Source: Shouchella sp047238345 (GTDB lineage: Bacteria > Bacillota > Bacilli > Bacillales > Bacillaceae_D). From it: a DNA stretch of 64,000 nucleotides. The notes beneath the pieces were generated by a model. That model saw nothing but the letters and a program-made list of their open reading frames with translations. It did no database searches and was not told the DNA's origin. Shown here piece after piece: positions 51,512-60,080 of the stretch. The position numbers and the translations under genes were made by a program. The stretch spans positions 1,240,001-1,304,000 of the forward strand of contig NZ_JBDFMQ010000001.1 of assembly GCF_047238345.1 (NCBI RefSeq). The letters are read 5' to 3'. Positions within the stretch are counted from its first letter, which is position 1. Every line of letters begins with the position of its first letter.

Positions 51512-52237
51512 CTAGCGCGACATTCTCGTAGCAAAATGGTAGCGATCCCCTCGATAGCGGGTGTAAACAAGTTCTAATACACGTCTTTCTGTTGTAAATG
51601 CTTGTCGACGTATCGCTAAGAGAGGGTCTCCTTTTTCAATCTCAAGTAATGTGGCATCTTCTTCGTTTGCCAAAACGGATCGAATGGTTTGTTCAGAATG
51701 GTCGATCTGGTGACCTAGTTCTTCTTCAAAATACGTATACAGAGAGGAATGCAAAATGTTTTCTGTAAGGTTAGGAGCTAAATCAACAGCTATAAACGCT
51801 TGTTCTAAAGCGATAGGGCTTTTGTTAGCCAATCGAACACGATTTACATGAAAAACGTCTGTTCCACTTTCAACTTGAAGCAGTTGAGCCGTTTTTTCAT
51901 CTATTTGTTCGCGCTTAAAAGAAAGCAGTTTTGACTCGGGTACCATGTTTCGATTAAGCATGTCTTCACTAAAGCTCGTCGTTTTTGTTAAAAGCTGTTC
52001 GATGTTTTGTGATGATGCAACGAATGTCCCTTTGCCTTTTTCACGAATTAGTTGCCTTTTTTGAACAAGATTGTTCATCCCTTGTCTAACGGTCATTCGA
52101 CTAATTTGATACTTGTCAGCAAACTCTCTTTCAGAGGGGAGAGCGTCGCCTGGCTTTAATAGACCCGCTTTAATTTGTTTTTGGATCAATTCTTCTATTT
52201 GATAATAGATAGGAATTGGGGAATATTTATCAATCAT
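51512..52237 (-). CDS. nagR: GntR/HutC repressor of amino-sugar genes (NagR)
   Basis: The 241-residue protein has a GntR winged-helix (ALPSEREFADKYQISRMTVRQGMNNLVQKRQLIREKGKGTFV) and a C-terminal UTRA ligand domain (from about 95, with VFHVNRVRLANKSPIALEQAFIAVDL and LLAIRRQAFTTERRVLELVYTRYRGDRYHF). It is divergent from nagAB, and a NagR/DasR-type operator lies on the nagA promoter. It most likely senses glucosamine-6-phosphate or GlcNAc-6-phosphate. ATG 52237 follows CGGAGGAAC. Confidence 0.93.
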   Translation of the reverse strand: MIDKYSPIPIYYQIEELIQKQIKAGLLKPGDALPSEREFADKYQISRMTVRQGMNNLVQKRQLIREKGKGTFVASSQNIEQLLTKTTSFSEDMLNRNMVPESKLLSFKREQIDEKTAQLLQVESGTDVFHVNRVRLANKSPIALEQAFIAVDLAPNLTENILHSSLYTYFEEELGHQIDHSEQTIRSVLANEEDATLLEIEKGDPLLAIRRQAFTTERRVLELVYTRYRGDRYHFATRMSR

Positions 52238-52296
52238 TATTGTTCCTCCGCGCTACGTCATCTTGACAATAAGTATAGCACAAGTTAGCTTCTTTA

Positions 52297-52333
52297 AATT
52301 GGTATAGACAACTAAACGTCTAGAGAATATAAT
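52297..52333 (+). promoter_or_regulatory. nagAB promoter with NagR (dre-type) operator
   Basis: AATTGGTATAGACAACTA (52297-52314) matches the dre operator pattern of NagR/DasR regulators. It overlaps the -35 TAGACA (52305-52310), which is 17 bases from the -10 TATAAT (52328-52333). Repressor binding would block RNA polymerase. Confidence 0.85.
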
Positions 52334-52360
52334 AAAAGCACAAAGGGAGTGAAGAGAAAG

Positions 52361-53524
52361 ATGACTGAACTTATTTTAAAAGGAAATCGAATGCTACCAG
52401 GTCTTCCAAATCAAACAAGCTATGACTCGTTTTATGTAGCGGTTAATCAAGGAAAGATAACAGAAGTAGGTCGCACAGTTCCGCCGCATCTTCAAACTGA
52501 GAAGACAAGAGTCGTCACGCTCGAGAAGAACCAGCAGCTCATCCCTGGGTTTATCGATATCCATATTCACGGTGGGTATGGAGTAGATGTTATGGATCAT
52601 TCAGATAAAGGGTTACATCATTTAAAAACGTCCTTACCAAAAGAAGGGACAACATCATTTCTCGCAACGACAATTACGCAGTCAACAGAATCGATCGAAC
52701 GAGTGATTGAGCAAGTAGCAAACTACTCAAATCAGAATGGATCAGAGATTCTTGGCTTGCATATAGAAGGTCCCTTTATCAATGAGGTGCGTAAGGGTGC
52801 ACAACCAGCTACTTTTATTTTGGATCCTTCTGTAAACCAAATGGAGCGTTGGAATCGACTTTCAAAAGGAACCATTAAGCAAGTAACGTATGCGCCAGAA
52901 AAACCTAATGGGTTGGCACTAACAGATTACTTATCTAGTCATAACATTACCCCTTCAATTGGACATTCAGATGCCACTTTTGTAGAGATTGAAGCGGCAT
53001 TAGAAAAAGGTTTAAATCAAGCAACGCATTTATTTAATGGAATGCGCCCATTGCATCACCGAGAACCTGGTGTAGTTGGTACGGCATTGTTAATGGACGG
53101 TATAGATGTTGAATTAATTGCTGATGGGATCCACATCCACCCGAAAATGGTGCAGTTTGCATGGAACGTAAAAGGAACCGATCGTTGCTTATTAATTACT
53201 GATTCGATGCGGGCAAAAGGGCTCGCAGAGGGAACGTATGATTTAGGTGGTCAAGATGTTGAAGTAAAGGATGGGCAAGCGACTTTAGCAGATGGTAGTT
53301 TAGCTGGCTCAATCTTGCCGATGAATGACGCGATTATGAATATGTTGCGTTTTTCGGGCTGTACATTTGCAGAAGCGGTCCAAATGGCAACGTATAATCC
53401 TGCCAAAAAGCTCGATGTTTTAAACCGCAAAGGTTCGATTGAAGTTGGGAAGGATGCCGACTTTGTTATTTGGGAAGACGGAAAAGTTATACAAACTTTT
53501 TGTAAAGGGCATGAATGTTTATAA
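52361..53524 (+). CDS. nagA: N-acetylglucosamine-6-phosphate deacetylase
   Basis: The start ATG 52361 is 8 bases after AAGGGAGTGA. The 387-residue amidohydrolase has PGFIDIHIHGGYGVDVMD (metal HxH), LGLHIEGPFI (metal Glu), IGHSDATFVE, HLFNGMRPLHHREPGVVG and LLITDSM (catalytic Asp). It converts GlcNAc-6-phosphate to glucosamine-6-phosphate for NagB, encoded 15 bases downstream. Confidence 0.97.
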   Translation: MTELILKGNRMLPGLPNQTSYDSFYVAVNQGKITEVGRTVPPHLQTEKTRVVTLEKNQQLIPGFIDIHIHGGYGVDVMDHSDKGLHHLKTSLPKEGTTSFLATTITQSTESIERVIEQVANYSNQNGSEILGLHIEGPFINEVRKGAQPATFILDPSVNQMERWNRLSKGTIKQVTYAPEKPNGLALTDYLSSHNITPSIGHSDATFVEIEAALEKGLNQATHLFNGMRPLHHREPGVVGTALLMDGIDVELIADGIHIHPKMVQFAWNVKGTDRCLLITDSMRAKGLAEGTYDLGGQDVEVKDGQATLADGSLAGSILPMNDAIMNMLRFSGCTFAEAVQMATYNPAKKLDVLNRKGSIEVGKDADFVIWEDGKVIQTFCKGHECL

Positions 53525-53539
53525 GAAAGGAAGGATTCG

Positions 53540-54292
53540 ATGAATATTATTTATGTAAGAAATTATGAGGAGCTAAGTGACATGGCCTCATCTTTTTTAC
53601 TGGAACACTTACAGGCTAAGCCATCTATGAACATGGGACTTGCGACTGGTGGAACACCTAAGGGGACCTACAGCAAGCTCATTAATAAAGCAAAGGAAGC
53701 TCAGTTTTCATTTGCGCGGGTAAAAACATTTAATCTAGATGAATATGTAGGCCTTTCTCATGATAATAAAAATAGCTACCATGAATACATGAGAAGTCAG
53801 CTTTTCCATGCTATTGATATTAAGCGTGAGCATACATTTATACCAAATGGTTTAGCACCCTCCTTACGAGAGGAAGCTGATCAATATGAGCAGCGTATTG
53901 CGGCTGAGGGTGGGATAGACGTTCAACTGCTCGGGATAGGGAGCAACGGACATATCGGTTTCAATGAACCTGGCACGGATTTTCAAGAAACAACGCATAT
54001 CATTGAGTTAGCCGACGAAACAAGAGCGGCAAATGCGCGGTATTTCAACTCAAAGGATGATGTTCCGAAACAAGCGATCACAATGGGGCTTGCAACCATT
54101 ATGGCGGCAAAAACGATTTTGCTACTGATCTCAGGAGAAGATAAGAAGCGCGCTTTTTCCACATTACTGGAAGGGGACCGAGATCCCAATTTTCCAGCAT
54201 CCATTTTAACAGATCATCCAAATGTAACAGTGATTGTCGATGCAGATGCAGCTGGAGATTATTCTCAACATGTGACGGCAAATGGCGCATAA
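53540..54292 (+). CDS. nagB: Glucosamine-6-phosphate deaminase
   Basis: The 250-residue protein has the NagB motifs LATGGTPKGTYSKL, TFNLDEYVGL (catalytic Asp) and LLGIGSNGHIGFNEPG. It yields fructose-6-phosphate and ammonia. The ATG at 53540 follows AAAGGAAGG. The shared promoter and NagR operator make nagAB the amino-sugar (chitin, peptidoglycan) catabolic unit of this genome. Confidence 0.97.
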   Translation: MNIIYVRNYEELSDMASSFLLEHLQAKPSMNMGLATGGTPKGTYSKLINKAKEAQFSFARVKTFNLDEYVGLSHDNKNSYHEYMRSQLFHAIDIKREHTFIPNGLAPSLREEADQYEQRIAAEGGIDVQLLGIGSNGHIGFNEPGTDFQETTHIIELADETRAANARYFNSKDDVPKQAITMGLATIMAAKTILLLISGEDKKRAFSTLLEGDRDPNFPASILTDHPNVTVIVDADAAGDYSQHVTANGA

Positions 54293-54328
54293 AAAAGAGA
54301 TACGGACGCACTAATCCGTATCTCTTTT
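54291..54328. terminator. Bidirectional terminator after nagB
   Basis: AAAGAGATACGGA and TCCGTATCTCTTT form a 13-bp stem (about 54295-54327) flanked by A and T runs. Confidence 0.88.
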
Positions 54329-55513
54329 TGTTCTCGTTAACTTCTGCATTCTTAAATAAGTACCGCTACGCCAAATATACTCTAAAGGTCCAATCCTGAA
54401 AAAATTCAGCCAGACGATACTGAATAATACTTGGAGTACGTACACAACGAAACAAAGCAATACGCCGTAAAAAATGCCTAGCTGACCGTACAGCCCAAGT
54501 CCGTAGCCGTAAAAGAGAAAAGTGAAAATGACTGACTGCAAGATGTAATTAGTGAAAGCCATCTTTCCGACTGTAGCAAATGGGGTCATCCATTTAGATC
54601 GATATGACACGATAAGAGCCACTGATGTTCCGTAGAACAAGGCTAAAAATGGAGCGCCAATATAGACGGATAAGAGCTCATACTGTGTATTGCCTCCACT
54701 AGCAAGTGCATTTGGCAGCTTGGCGGCTAGACCGACAAGTAAAAAGATTGGTAAGAAGAGAAAGGCTTTTTTTCGATAAAGATGAAATGCCTCTAGCCAT
54801 TTACTTTTCGCTACGAAAGCACCGAATAAAAACATTGGCATTACGGTTAAGACGGCTGACAGTTGAAAGAAGATTTCCCCAAAAAGAAACACAATTGGAC
54901 TGCCACCTGATGATAATCCAATCATATCCGTGCTTCCACGAAATTGCACGTGATCGGCATATGTGCCGTTTGCAATAATTGCTTGCTCGTTTTCGTAATA
55001 CGCAGGCACAGGTGTAGCGCCCACATCTGGAAGGAGAGCGGTTGAAGCCATGAGAGTAAACCAGATTATGGCACTAATGAACAAGCCACGTTTTTTTAAT
55101 GGAAGAAACGCTAGTAAAAGCATCGCTGTAAGAGAATATGTCAGAAGAATATCTCCGCGCCATAAAAAAATAATATGTAAAAAGCCAAAAATAAATAATA
55201 AACAGGTGCGGCGCCAAAAAACAGGTGTAAAGGATGCTTGTTTCGCAAGAAATCTCGAGCGTTGTAATGCCGTTCCATAGCCAAATAAGAATGAAAATAG
55301 CGTAATAAAACTTCCGTCTACGAGTAAACGAATAAAGAAGTGGGTCCATTCATCGAGAGCACCGTTTTGATACATGCCTTGAACATTCGTGATACTACCT
55401 AGCATGCCAAATTGAAACACAATGCTATTGGCAATCAAGATGCCTAATAGTGCAAAGCCTCGAATGACATCAAGCGATAGTATTCGTTCGTTTTGTTGAA
55501 TTGAGCCGCTCAT
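54311..55513 (-). CDS. DUF418 (YeiB-type) membrane protein
   Basis: The 400-residue protein has about ten membrane helices. The start RILSLDVIRGFALLGILIANSIVFQF and the C-terminal half with FATVGKMAFTNYILQSVIFTFLFYGYGLGLYGQLG and the end IVWLNFFRIGPLEYIWRSGTYL are typical for the DUF418/DUF1624 acyltransferase-like group. Its substrate is unknown. ATG 55513 follows AGGAATGATG. Confidence 0.9.
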   Translation of the reverse strand: MSGSIQQNERILSLDVIRGFALLGILIANSIVFQFGMLGSITNVQGMYQNGALDEWTHFFIRLLVDGSFITLFSFLFGYGTALQRSRFLAKQASFTPVFWRRTCLLFIFGFLHIIFLWRGDILLTYSLTAMLLLAFLPLKKRGLFISAIIWFTLMASTALLPDVGATPVPAYYENEQAIIANGTYADHVQFRGSTDMIGLSSGGSPIVFLFGEIFFQLSAVLTVMPMFLFGAFVAKSKWLEAFHLYRKKAFLFLPIFLLVGLAAKLPNALASGGNTQYELLSVYIGAPFLALFYGTSVALIVSYRSKWMTPFATVGKMAFTNYILQSVIFTFLFYGYGLGLYGQLGIFYGVLLCFVVYVLQVLFSIVWLNFFRIGPLEYIWRSGTYLRMQKLTRTKRDTD

Positions 55514-55670
55514 TCTTAATCATCATTCCTCCATTCTATGTACAATGTCGATTAGTCGACGTTTTGATTATCCCATGTTCCTCCTTAATTGAAAAGTGAA
55601 TTCGATTTATTTGTATTTTCGTTATTTTAAAGTAGACTAAGAAAGAGAAGATCGTAGAGGAGTGATTATA

Positions 55671-56420
55671 ATGAATGAAATTATTAAGCAAATGAGCGCG
55701 CACCGTTCCGTTCGTGCCTATGAAGAACAGCACGTATCGCAAGAGCAACTATCAGCGATTACAAATGCAGCTAGGTGGGCGTCCACTTCTAATCATGTGC
55801 AAGCTTATTCAATTATTACCATTCAAAACGAACAAACAAAGCAAAGCTTATCAGAATTAACAGGTGGCCAGCAATGGGTACAAGCATGTCCAGTATTTTT
55901 TGTTGTGTGTGCAGACTACACAAGACAAAAATATGCGAGTGAGAAGCACAATGCCTCATTTGACGTTGGCGGTGCTGAGCAGCTGTTAGTTAGTGCTGTT
56001 GATGTAGCACTTGTTGCACAGAATATGTTACTTGCAGCTGAATCACTCGGCTTAGGTGGCGTGATGATTGGCGGAATCCGCAATCAACCTCGTGAAGTGA
56101 GTGACCTTCTTCAGCTTCCTACATACGTTGTTCCAATTATGGGATTAGCAATCGGTGCACCTGGCCAAGAGATAGCACAAAAGCCTCGGCTCCCTGAAGG
56201 TGCTGTTGTTCATAAAGAAACGTACAACCAAAATCAAGGTGATTCAATAGATGCGTATGATCAACTTATGAGTGAGTACTATACAGAGCGGACCAAAGGG
56301 AAACGCAGTTCTTCATGGACGGAACTAATGGCAAACTATACGAGCGTTCGCAAACGTCCGCATATGGACGAGTTCCTGCAAGAAAAGGGATTTTTACAGC
56401 CAATAAAGGAGGAAGACTAA
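55671..56420 (+). CDS. nfsA: Oxygen-insensitive NADPH nitroreductase (NfsA/FRP type)
   Basis: The ATG at 55671 follows GAGGAGTGA. The 249-residue protein is a flavin (FMN) nitro/flavin reductase: N-terminal AHRSVRAYEEQHVSQEQLSAI, the FMN-contact region VDVALVAQNMLLAAESLGLGGVMIGGIRN and LAIGAPGQEIAQKPRLP. It reduces quinones, nitroaromatics or free flavin with NADPH. A fumarylacetoacetase-type gene follows by 3 bases and is probably cotranscribed. Confidence 0.92.
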   Translation: MNEIIKQMSAHRSVRAYEEQHVSQEQLSAITNAARWASTSNHVQAYSIITIQNEQTKQSLSELTGGQQWVQACPVFFVVCADYTRQKYASEKHNASFDVGGAEQLLVSAVDVALVAQNMLLAAESLGLGGVMIGGIRNQPREVSDLLQLPTYVVPIMGLAIGAPGQEIAQKPRLPEGAVVHKETYNQNQGDSIDAYDQLMSEYYTERTKGKRSSSWTELMANYTSVRKRPHMDEFLQEKGFLQPIKEED

Positions 56421-56423
56421 GGG

Positions 56424-57059
56424 ATGACTTCACGATTTGCGGACATTGGAGATATTTATTGTGTAGGTCGAAATTATGCGGAGCATGCACATGAACTAGG
56501 GAATGAAGTGCCTGAGCAACCTCTGTTATTTACTAAACCGAGAAGTTCTCTCGCACTAGCTAATGGGGATTCGCTCTCTTTTCCTACTAATAAAGGAAGT
56601 ATTCATTATGAAATCGAGCTCGTCTTAAAAATTAGCAAGGATGTATCAAGTGAAGATCGATTAGAAGACGTGGTTCAGGAAGTGGCGTTAGGTTTGGATT
56701 TAACGTTAAGGGACATTCAATCAAAACTTAAGCAGAAAGGCCATCCTTGGCTAAGAGCAAAAGGATTTCCGAACGCTGCGATCCTTACTCCTTTCTTTTC
56801 ATTCGTTGGTGAAAAGAGCTGTCAAACCATCCCGTTTGAATTACAAAAAAATGGCGAGGTTATGCAAAAAGGATATTCAAAGGACATGATCTTTAGTTTA
56901 AGTAATCTCTTTGATGAAGTTCAACAAGAGTTTGGGTTGAAAAAAGGAGACTTGCTATTTACAGGCACGCCAAAAGGTGTCGGGAAATTAAGTGTGAATG
57001 ACGAGTTTAAACTTTTTTTTAATGGTGAAGAAAAAGGTTCATTTACGGTAAGTCGCTGA
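56424..57059 (+). CDS. Fumarylacetoacetate hydrolase family protein
   Basis: The 211-residue protein starts 3 bases after nfsA, behind AAGGAGGA. It has the FAH fold pattern: IYCVGRNYAEHAHELGNEVP, then HYEIELVLKISKD with the metal Glu pair, GLDLTLRDIQSKLKQKGHPWLRAKGFPN and LLFTGTPKGVGKL. Members include 2-hydroxyhepta-2,4-diene-dioate isomerases and oxaloacetate or acylpyruvate hydrolases. The exact reaction cannot be told; pairing with a nitroreductase might suggest aromatic catabolism, but this is weak. Confidence 0.92.
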   Translation: MTSRFADIGDIYCVGRNYAEHAHELGNEVPEQPLLFTKPRSSLALANGDSLSFPTNKGSIHYEIELVLKISKDVSSEDRLEDVVQEVALGLDLTLRDIQSKLKQKGHPWLRAKGFPNAAILTPFFSFVGEKSCQTIPFELQKNGEVMQKGYSKDMIFSLSNLFDEVQQEFGLKKGDLLFTGTPKGVGKLSVNDEFKLFFNGEEKGSFTVSR

Positions 57060-57270
57060 CGATTAGGTCGCGTTCACCCTATCAATTAAAACGGTTCTCT
57101 TCTCTTCCTATAAAGAAAAGAGTATACTTTATCCGTTCCTCTCGTATTCAGTGCCTTAAGCAAATGAATGGACATAGTAAAATAGGGTAAAGTACTATTC
57201 AACTTATCGAAAAAAAGGTACACTACGTAGTGGATTTATGATTGACGTTTCCAAAGGGGTGAAGAGCCAA

Positions 57271-58809
57271 ATGAAAGAAATTGATGTTTCTAGATTTGAA
57301 AAGAAAATTATTATCCGTAACATCGAAGAAAAAGATTTTGATGACATTATTAAGTTATCAAAGCAATGTTTTAAAAATATGGAACCGTGGCGTTACGACG
57401 AATTAAAGAGTCACATTTCTGTTTTCCCTGAGGGTCAGTTCTGTGTTGAATATGATGGTGAGATTATTGGTTCATGTTCAAGTTTAATTATAAATTTTGA
57501 TGAGTATGACGATCAACATACGTGGGATGAAATTACGGATGAAGGCTATATTACGAATCATGATTCAGACGGGTTTAACCTTTACGGCATTGAAGTCATG
57601 GTTCATCCAGACTATCGTCGAATGAAAATTGGTAGACGTCTGTATGAAGCGCGAAAAGAGTTATGCCGTGAATTGAATTTAAAGAGCATTATTATCGGCG
57701 GGCGCATTCCTAATTACTATAAATACGCGGATCGATTCACACCAAGAGAGTATGTAGACGAAGTGATGATGCACAACATTTATGATCCAGTGTTAACATT
57801 TCAGGTGATTAATGGCTTTTCGTTAAAACGTGTGAATGCCAACTATCTTGATGATGATCGAGCGAGTATGCGCTATGCGACGCTGATGGAATGGAATAAT
57901 ATTGATTATCAACCCTCAACGCCTAAAAGAAGGTTTAAGACATCCTTTCCTGTTCGAATCACGACGATTCAATATGAAATGAAGAAAATATCTTCATTTG
58001 ATGACTTCGCGATTCAATGTGAGTACTATACAGACGTTGCGGCAAGTTATAAATCAGACTTTGCAGTTTTCCCTGAGATTTTTACGCTACAACTCTTGTC
58101 ATTTTTACCTGAAAAGAGTCCTAGTCGCGCGATAAGACGCTTAACGGAATTTACAGAAGACTATATTGAGTTATTTACGAATTTAGCAGTAAAATACAAT
58201 GTCAATATTATCGGCGGTTCCCATTATGTGGAAGAAGAAGGGAAGATTTATAACATTAGCTACCTTTTCCGTCGCGATGGAACAATCGAAAAGCAATATA
58301 AGCTTCATGTTACACCGAATGAGCGCGTATTCTGGGGAATTTCTGGTGGCGATGAAGTAAAGGTATTTGATACGGACTGTGGAAAAATTGCTATTCAAAT
58401 TTGCTATGACGTTGAGTTCCCTGAAATTGGACGAATCGCAACAGATAAAGGAGCGAACATTATTTTTTCTCCATTCTGTACGGATGACCGTCAAGGGTAT
58501 TTACGCGTTCGCTATTGCTCGCAAGCAAGAGCAATTGAAAACCAAGTGTACACCGTGATTTCTGGGACAGTAGGAAACTTGTCTGATGTTGCGAACATGG
58601 ACATTCAGTACGCGCAATCAGGCATCTTCACACCATCTGACTTTGAGTTTCCGCGAGACGGCATTGTCGGGGAATGTAGTCCGAATGTGGAAACCGTTGT
58701 TGTCGGAGATGTGGACTTAGAAATTCTTAGAAGAAATCGTCGCTCAGGCAGTGTAAATCAATTGCGTGATCGTCGAGACGATATTTATCACGTTGTGTAT
58801 AAACAATAA
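57271..58809 (+). CDS. yhcX: YhcX-type fusion: GNAT acetyltransferase plus nitrilase-fold hydrolase
   Basis: The start ATG 57271 follows AAAGGGGTGA; ATG 57238 has no site. The 512-residue protein has an N-terminal GNAT domain (about 12-190, with GIEVMVHPDYRRMKIGRRLYEARKELC) and a C-terminal carbon-nitrogen hydrolase (about 225-500). The nitrilase triad is present: Glu in AVFPEIFTLQ, Lys in KQYKLHVTPNE and Cys in QICYDVEFPE. Length and layout match B. subtilis YhcX. A combined acyl transfer and amide hydrolysis is inferred. A palindrome, CACTACGTAGTG (57221-57232), lies upstream. Confidence 0.92.
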   Translation: MKEIDVSRFEKKIIIRNIEEKDFDDIIKLSKQCFKNMEPWRYDELKSHISVFPEGQFCVEYDGEIIGSCSSLIINFDEYDDQHTWDEITDEGYITNHDSDGFNLYGIEVMVHPDYRRMKIGRRLYEARKELCRELNLKSIIIGGRIPNYYKYADRFTPREYVDEVMMHNIYDPVLTFQVINGFSLKRVNANYLDDDRASMRYATLMEWNNIDYQPSTPKRRFKTSFPVRITTIQYEMKKISSFDDFAIQCEYYTDVAASYKSDFAVFPEIFTLQLLSFLPEKSPSRAIRRLTEFTEDYIELFTNLAVKYNVNIIGGSHYVEEEGKIYNISYLFRRDGTIEKQYKLHVTPNERVFWGISGGDEVKVFDTDCGKIAIQICYDVEFPEIGRIATDKGANIIFSPFCTDDRQGYLRVRYCSQARAIENQVYTVISGTVGNLSDVANMDIQYAQSGIFTPSDFEFPRDGIVGECSPNVETVVVGDVDLEILRRNRRSGSVNQLRDRRDDIYHVVYKQ

Positions 58810-58816
58810 TGAATGG

Positions 58817-58848
58817 AAGACGTCCAAAAACTTATGGGCGTCTTCGTT
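58817..58848 (+). terminator. Terminator after yhcX
   Basis: AAGACGTCC and GGGCGTCTT pair (with one G-U) around an AAAACTTAT loop, followed by CGTTTAT; the T run is weak. Confidence 0.55.
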
Positions 58849-58898
58849 TATGATTTGGAACAATGGCAACAATAGGTGCTAAAAGGAGTTGAAACGTA

Positions 58899-59291
58899 AT
58901 GAATACCTCTTTTGCACCTGTTATAATCAAACAAATTAGTTTGCTTATTCTCATTGCCGCTGCTGTGTTTTTCATTTATTCCATTCGTTCCTATGATGGA
59001 GTTCAGCAATTGTTCATAGAAGAAATTCCTCTCATGGTTCAGGCAGAAAAGACAGCCGATTTACAAGTGTTTGTTCAAGATTATAATGGGGAAGCAGTCA
59101 CAACAGCGAATGTGGTCGGTCATTATCTTTTACATGAACAAGAAGTCGATGTCCTTTTTCACCATATTGATAATGGCTTGTATGAAGGGGAGGGCTTATT
59201 TGTTATCCCTGGACAATGGACTGGTGAAATTGAAGCAAAAACATTCTCAACTGAAGCAAAAATTGATATGATAATAGACGTGAAACAATAG
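58899..59291 (+). CDS. Membrane-anchored YtkA/FixH-like protein
   Basis: The 130-residue protein has one N-terminal membrane helix (QISLLILIAAAVFFIYSI) and an outer beta-sandwich domain of about 90 residues with the pattern LQVFVQDYNGEAVTTANVVGHYLLHEQEVD and NGLYEGEGLFVIPGQWTGEIEAK. This is like the YtkA domain and FixH proteins, some of which help cytochrome oxidase copper assembly. No Met/His copper cluster is visible here. ATG 58899 follows AAAAGGAG. The sfsA gene begins 25 bases downstream. Confidence 0.75.
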   Translation: MNTSFAPVIIKQISLLILIAAAVFFIYSIRSYDGVQQLFIEEIPLMVQAEKTADLQVFVQDYNGEAVTTANVVGHYLLHEQEVDVLFHHIDNGLYEGEGLFVIPGQWTGEIEAKTFSTEAKIDMIIDVKQ

Positions 59292-59316
59292 AGTGAATGC
59301 TTAAGGAGAGAGTGTA

Positions 59317-60021
59317 TTGGTCGTTTTTCCCCCATTAATAACAGCAACATTTATTGAACGGCCAAACCGATTTATTTTGGTCTTAGAACGTAAAGATACA
59401 AAAGAGTTGATTCGTGCACATTTGCCTGACCCTGGTAGGTTAAAGGAACTATTAGTAAAAGATGCAACGGTTTGGGTCACATATAGTGATAAAAGCAGCC
59501 GAAAAACGAAATGGACAGCTGTTTTGTGTGAACCAGAAGAAGGGCTATACGTTTCACTTCAAACAACCGTTGCCAATCGACTTGTTGAATCAGCAATTCG
59601 ATCGAAAGCGATTGATTCGTTTAGTGAATGGGGACTAGTAAGAAGAGAATATCAAGTTGGTTCCTCGCGCTTTGATTTTTTACTCGAAAATGCGACAAAA
59701 GAACAGCTTTTGCTTGAAGTGAAAAGTGTCACCTTGGCAAGAGATGGAAAAGGGCTTTTTCCTGATGCGCCAACTGCTCGAGGGACAAAACATGTACATG
59801 AATTAACGAAGCTTGTACAAACAGGTACGTATAAAACAGGAATACTGTTTGTTGCACAAAGAGCGGATATTACGTCCATTTCGAGCGAAAAAGTAATTGA
59901 CCCTGATTTTAACCACGCATTAGAAAAAGCACACGAAGAAGGTGTTAAGATCGTCGCAGTAACCAGCTCGATTTCAACAACTAAGATTTCAATTGAGAAA
60001 GAAATTCCCTTTTTCATCTGA
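59317..60021 (+). CDS. sfsA: SfsA, DNA-binding sugar fermentation stimulation protein / nuclease-like
   Basis: The start is TTG 59317, 7 bases after AAGGAGAG. The 234-residue protein has the SfsA pattern: ATFIERPNRFILVLERKDTKELIRAHLPDPGRLKELL (OB-like part) and YQVGSSRFDFLLEN-x9-LLEVKSVTLARDGKGLFPDAPTARGTKHV, whose Asp, Glu and Lys form a PD-(D/E)xK-like nuclease site. E. coli SfsA was linked with maltose use; the real role is unsettled. Confidence 0.95.
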   Translation: MVVFPPLITATFIERPNRFILVLERKDTKELIRAHLPDPGRLKELLVKDATVWVTYSDKSSRKTKWTAVLCEPEEGLYVSLQTTVANRLVESAIRSKAIDSFSEWGLVRREYQVGSSRFDFLLENATKEQLLLEVKSVTLARDGKGLFPDAPTARGTKHVHELTKLVQTGTYKTGILFVAQRADITSISSEKVIDPDFNHALEKAHEEGVKIVAVTSSISTTKISIEKEIPFFI

Positions 60022-60080
60022 TTTATTATTTGAACAATGGTATAGTGAAACATAGGAGCAGCAACGAATGGAGAGGGCAC

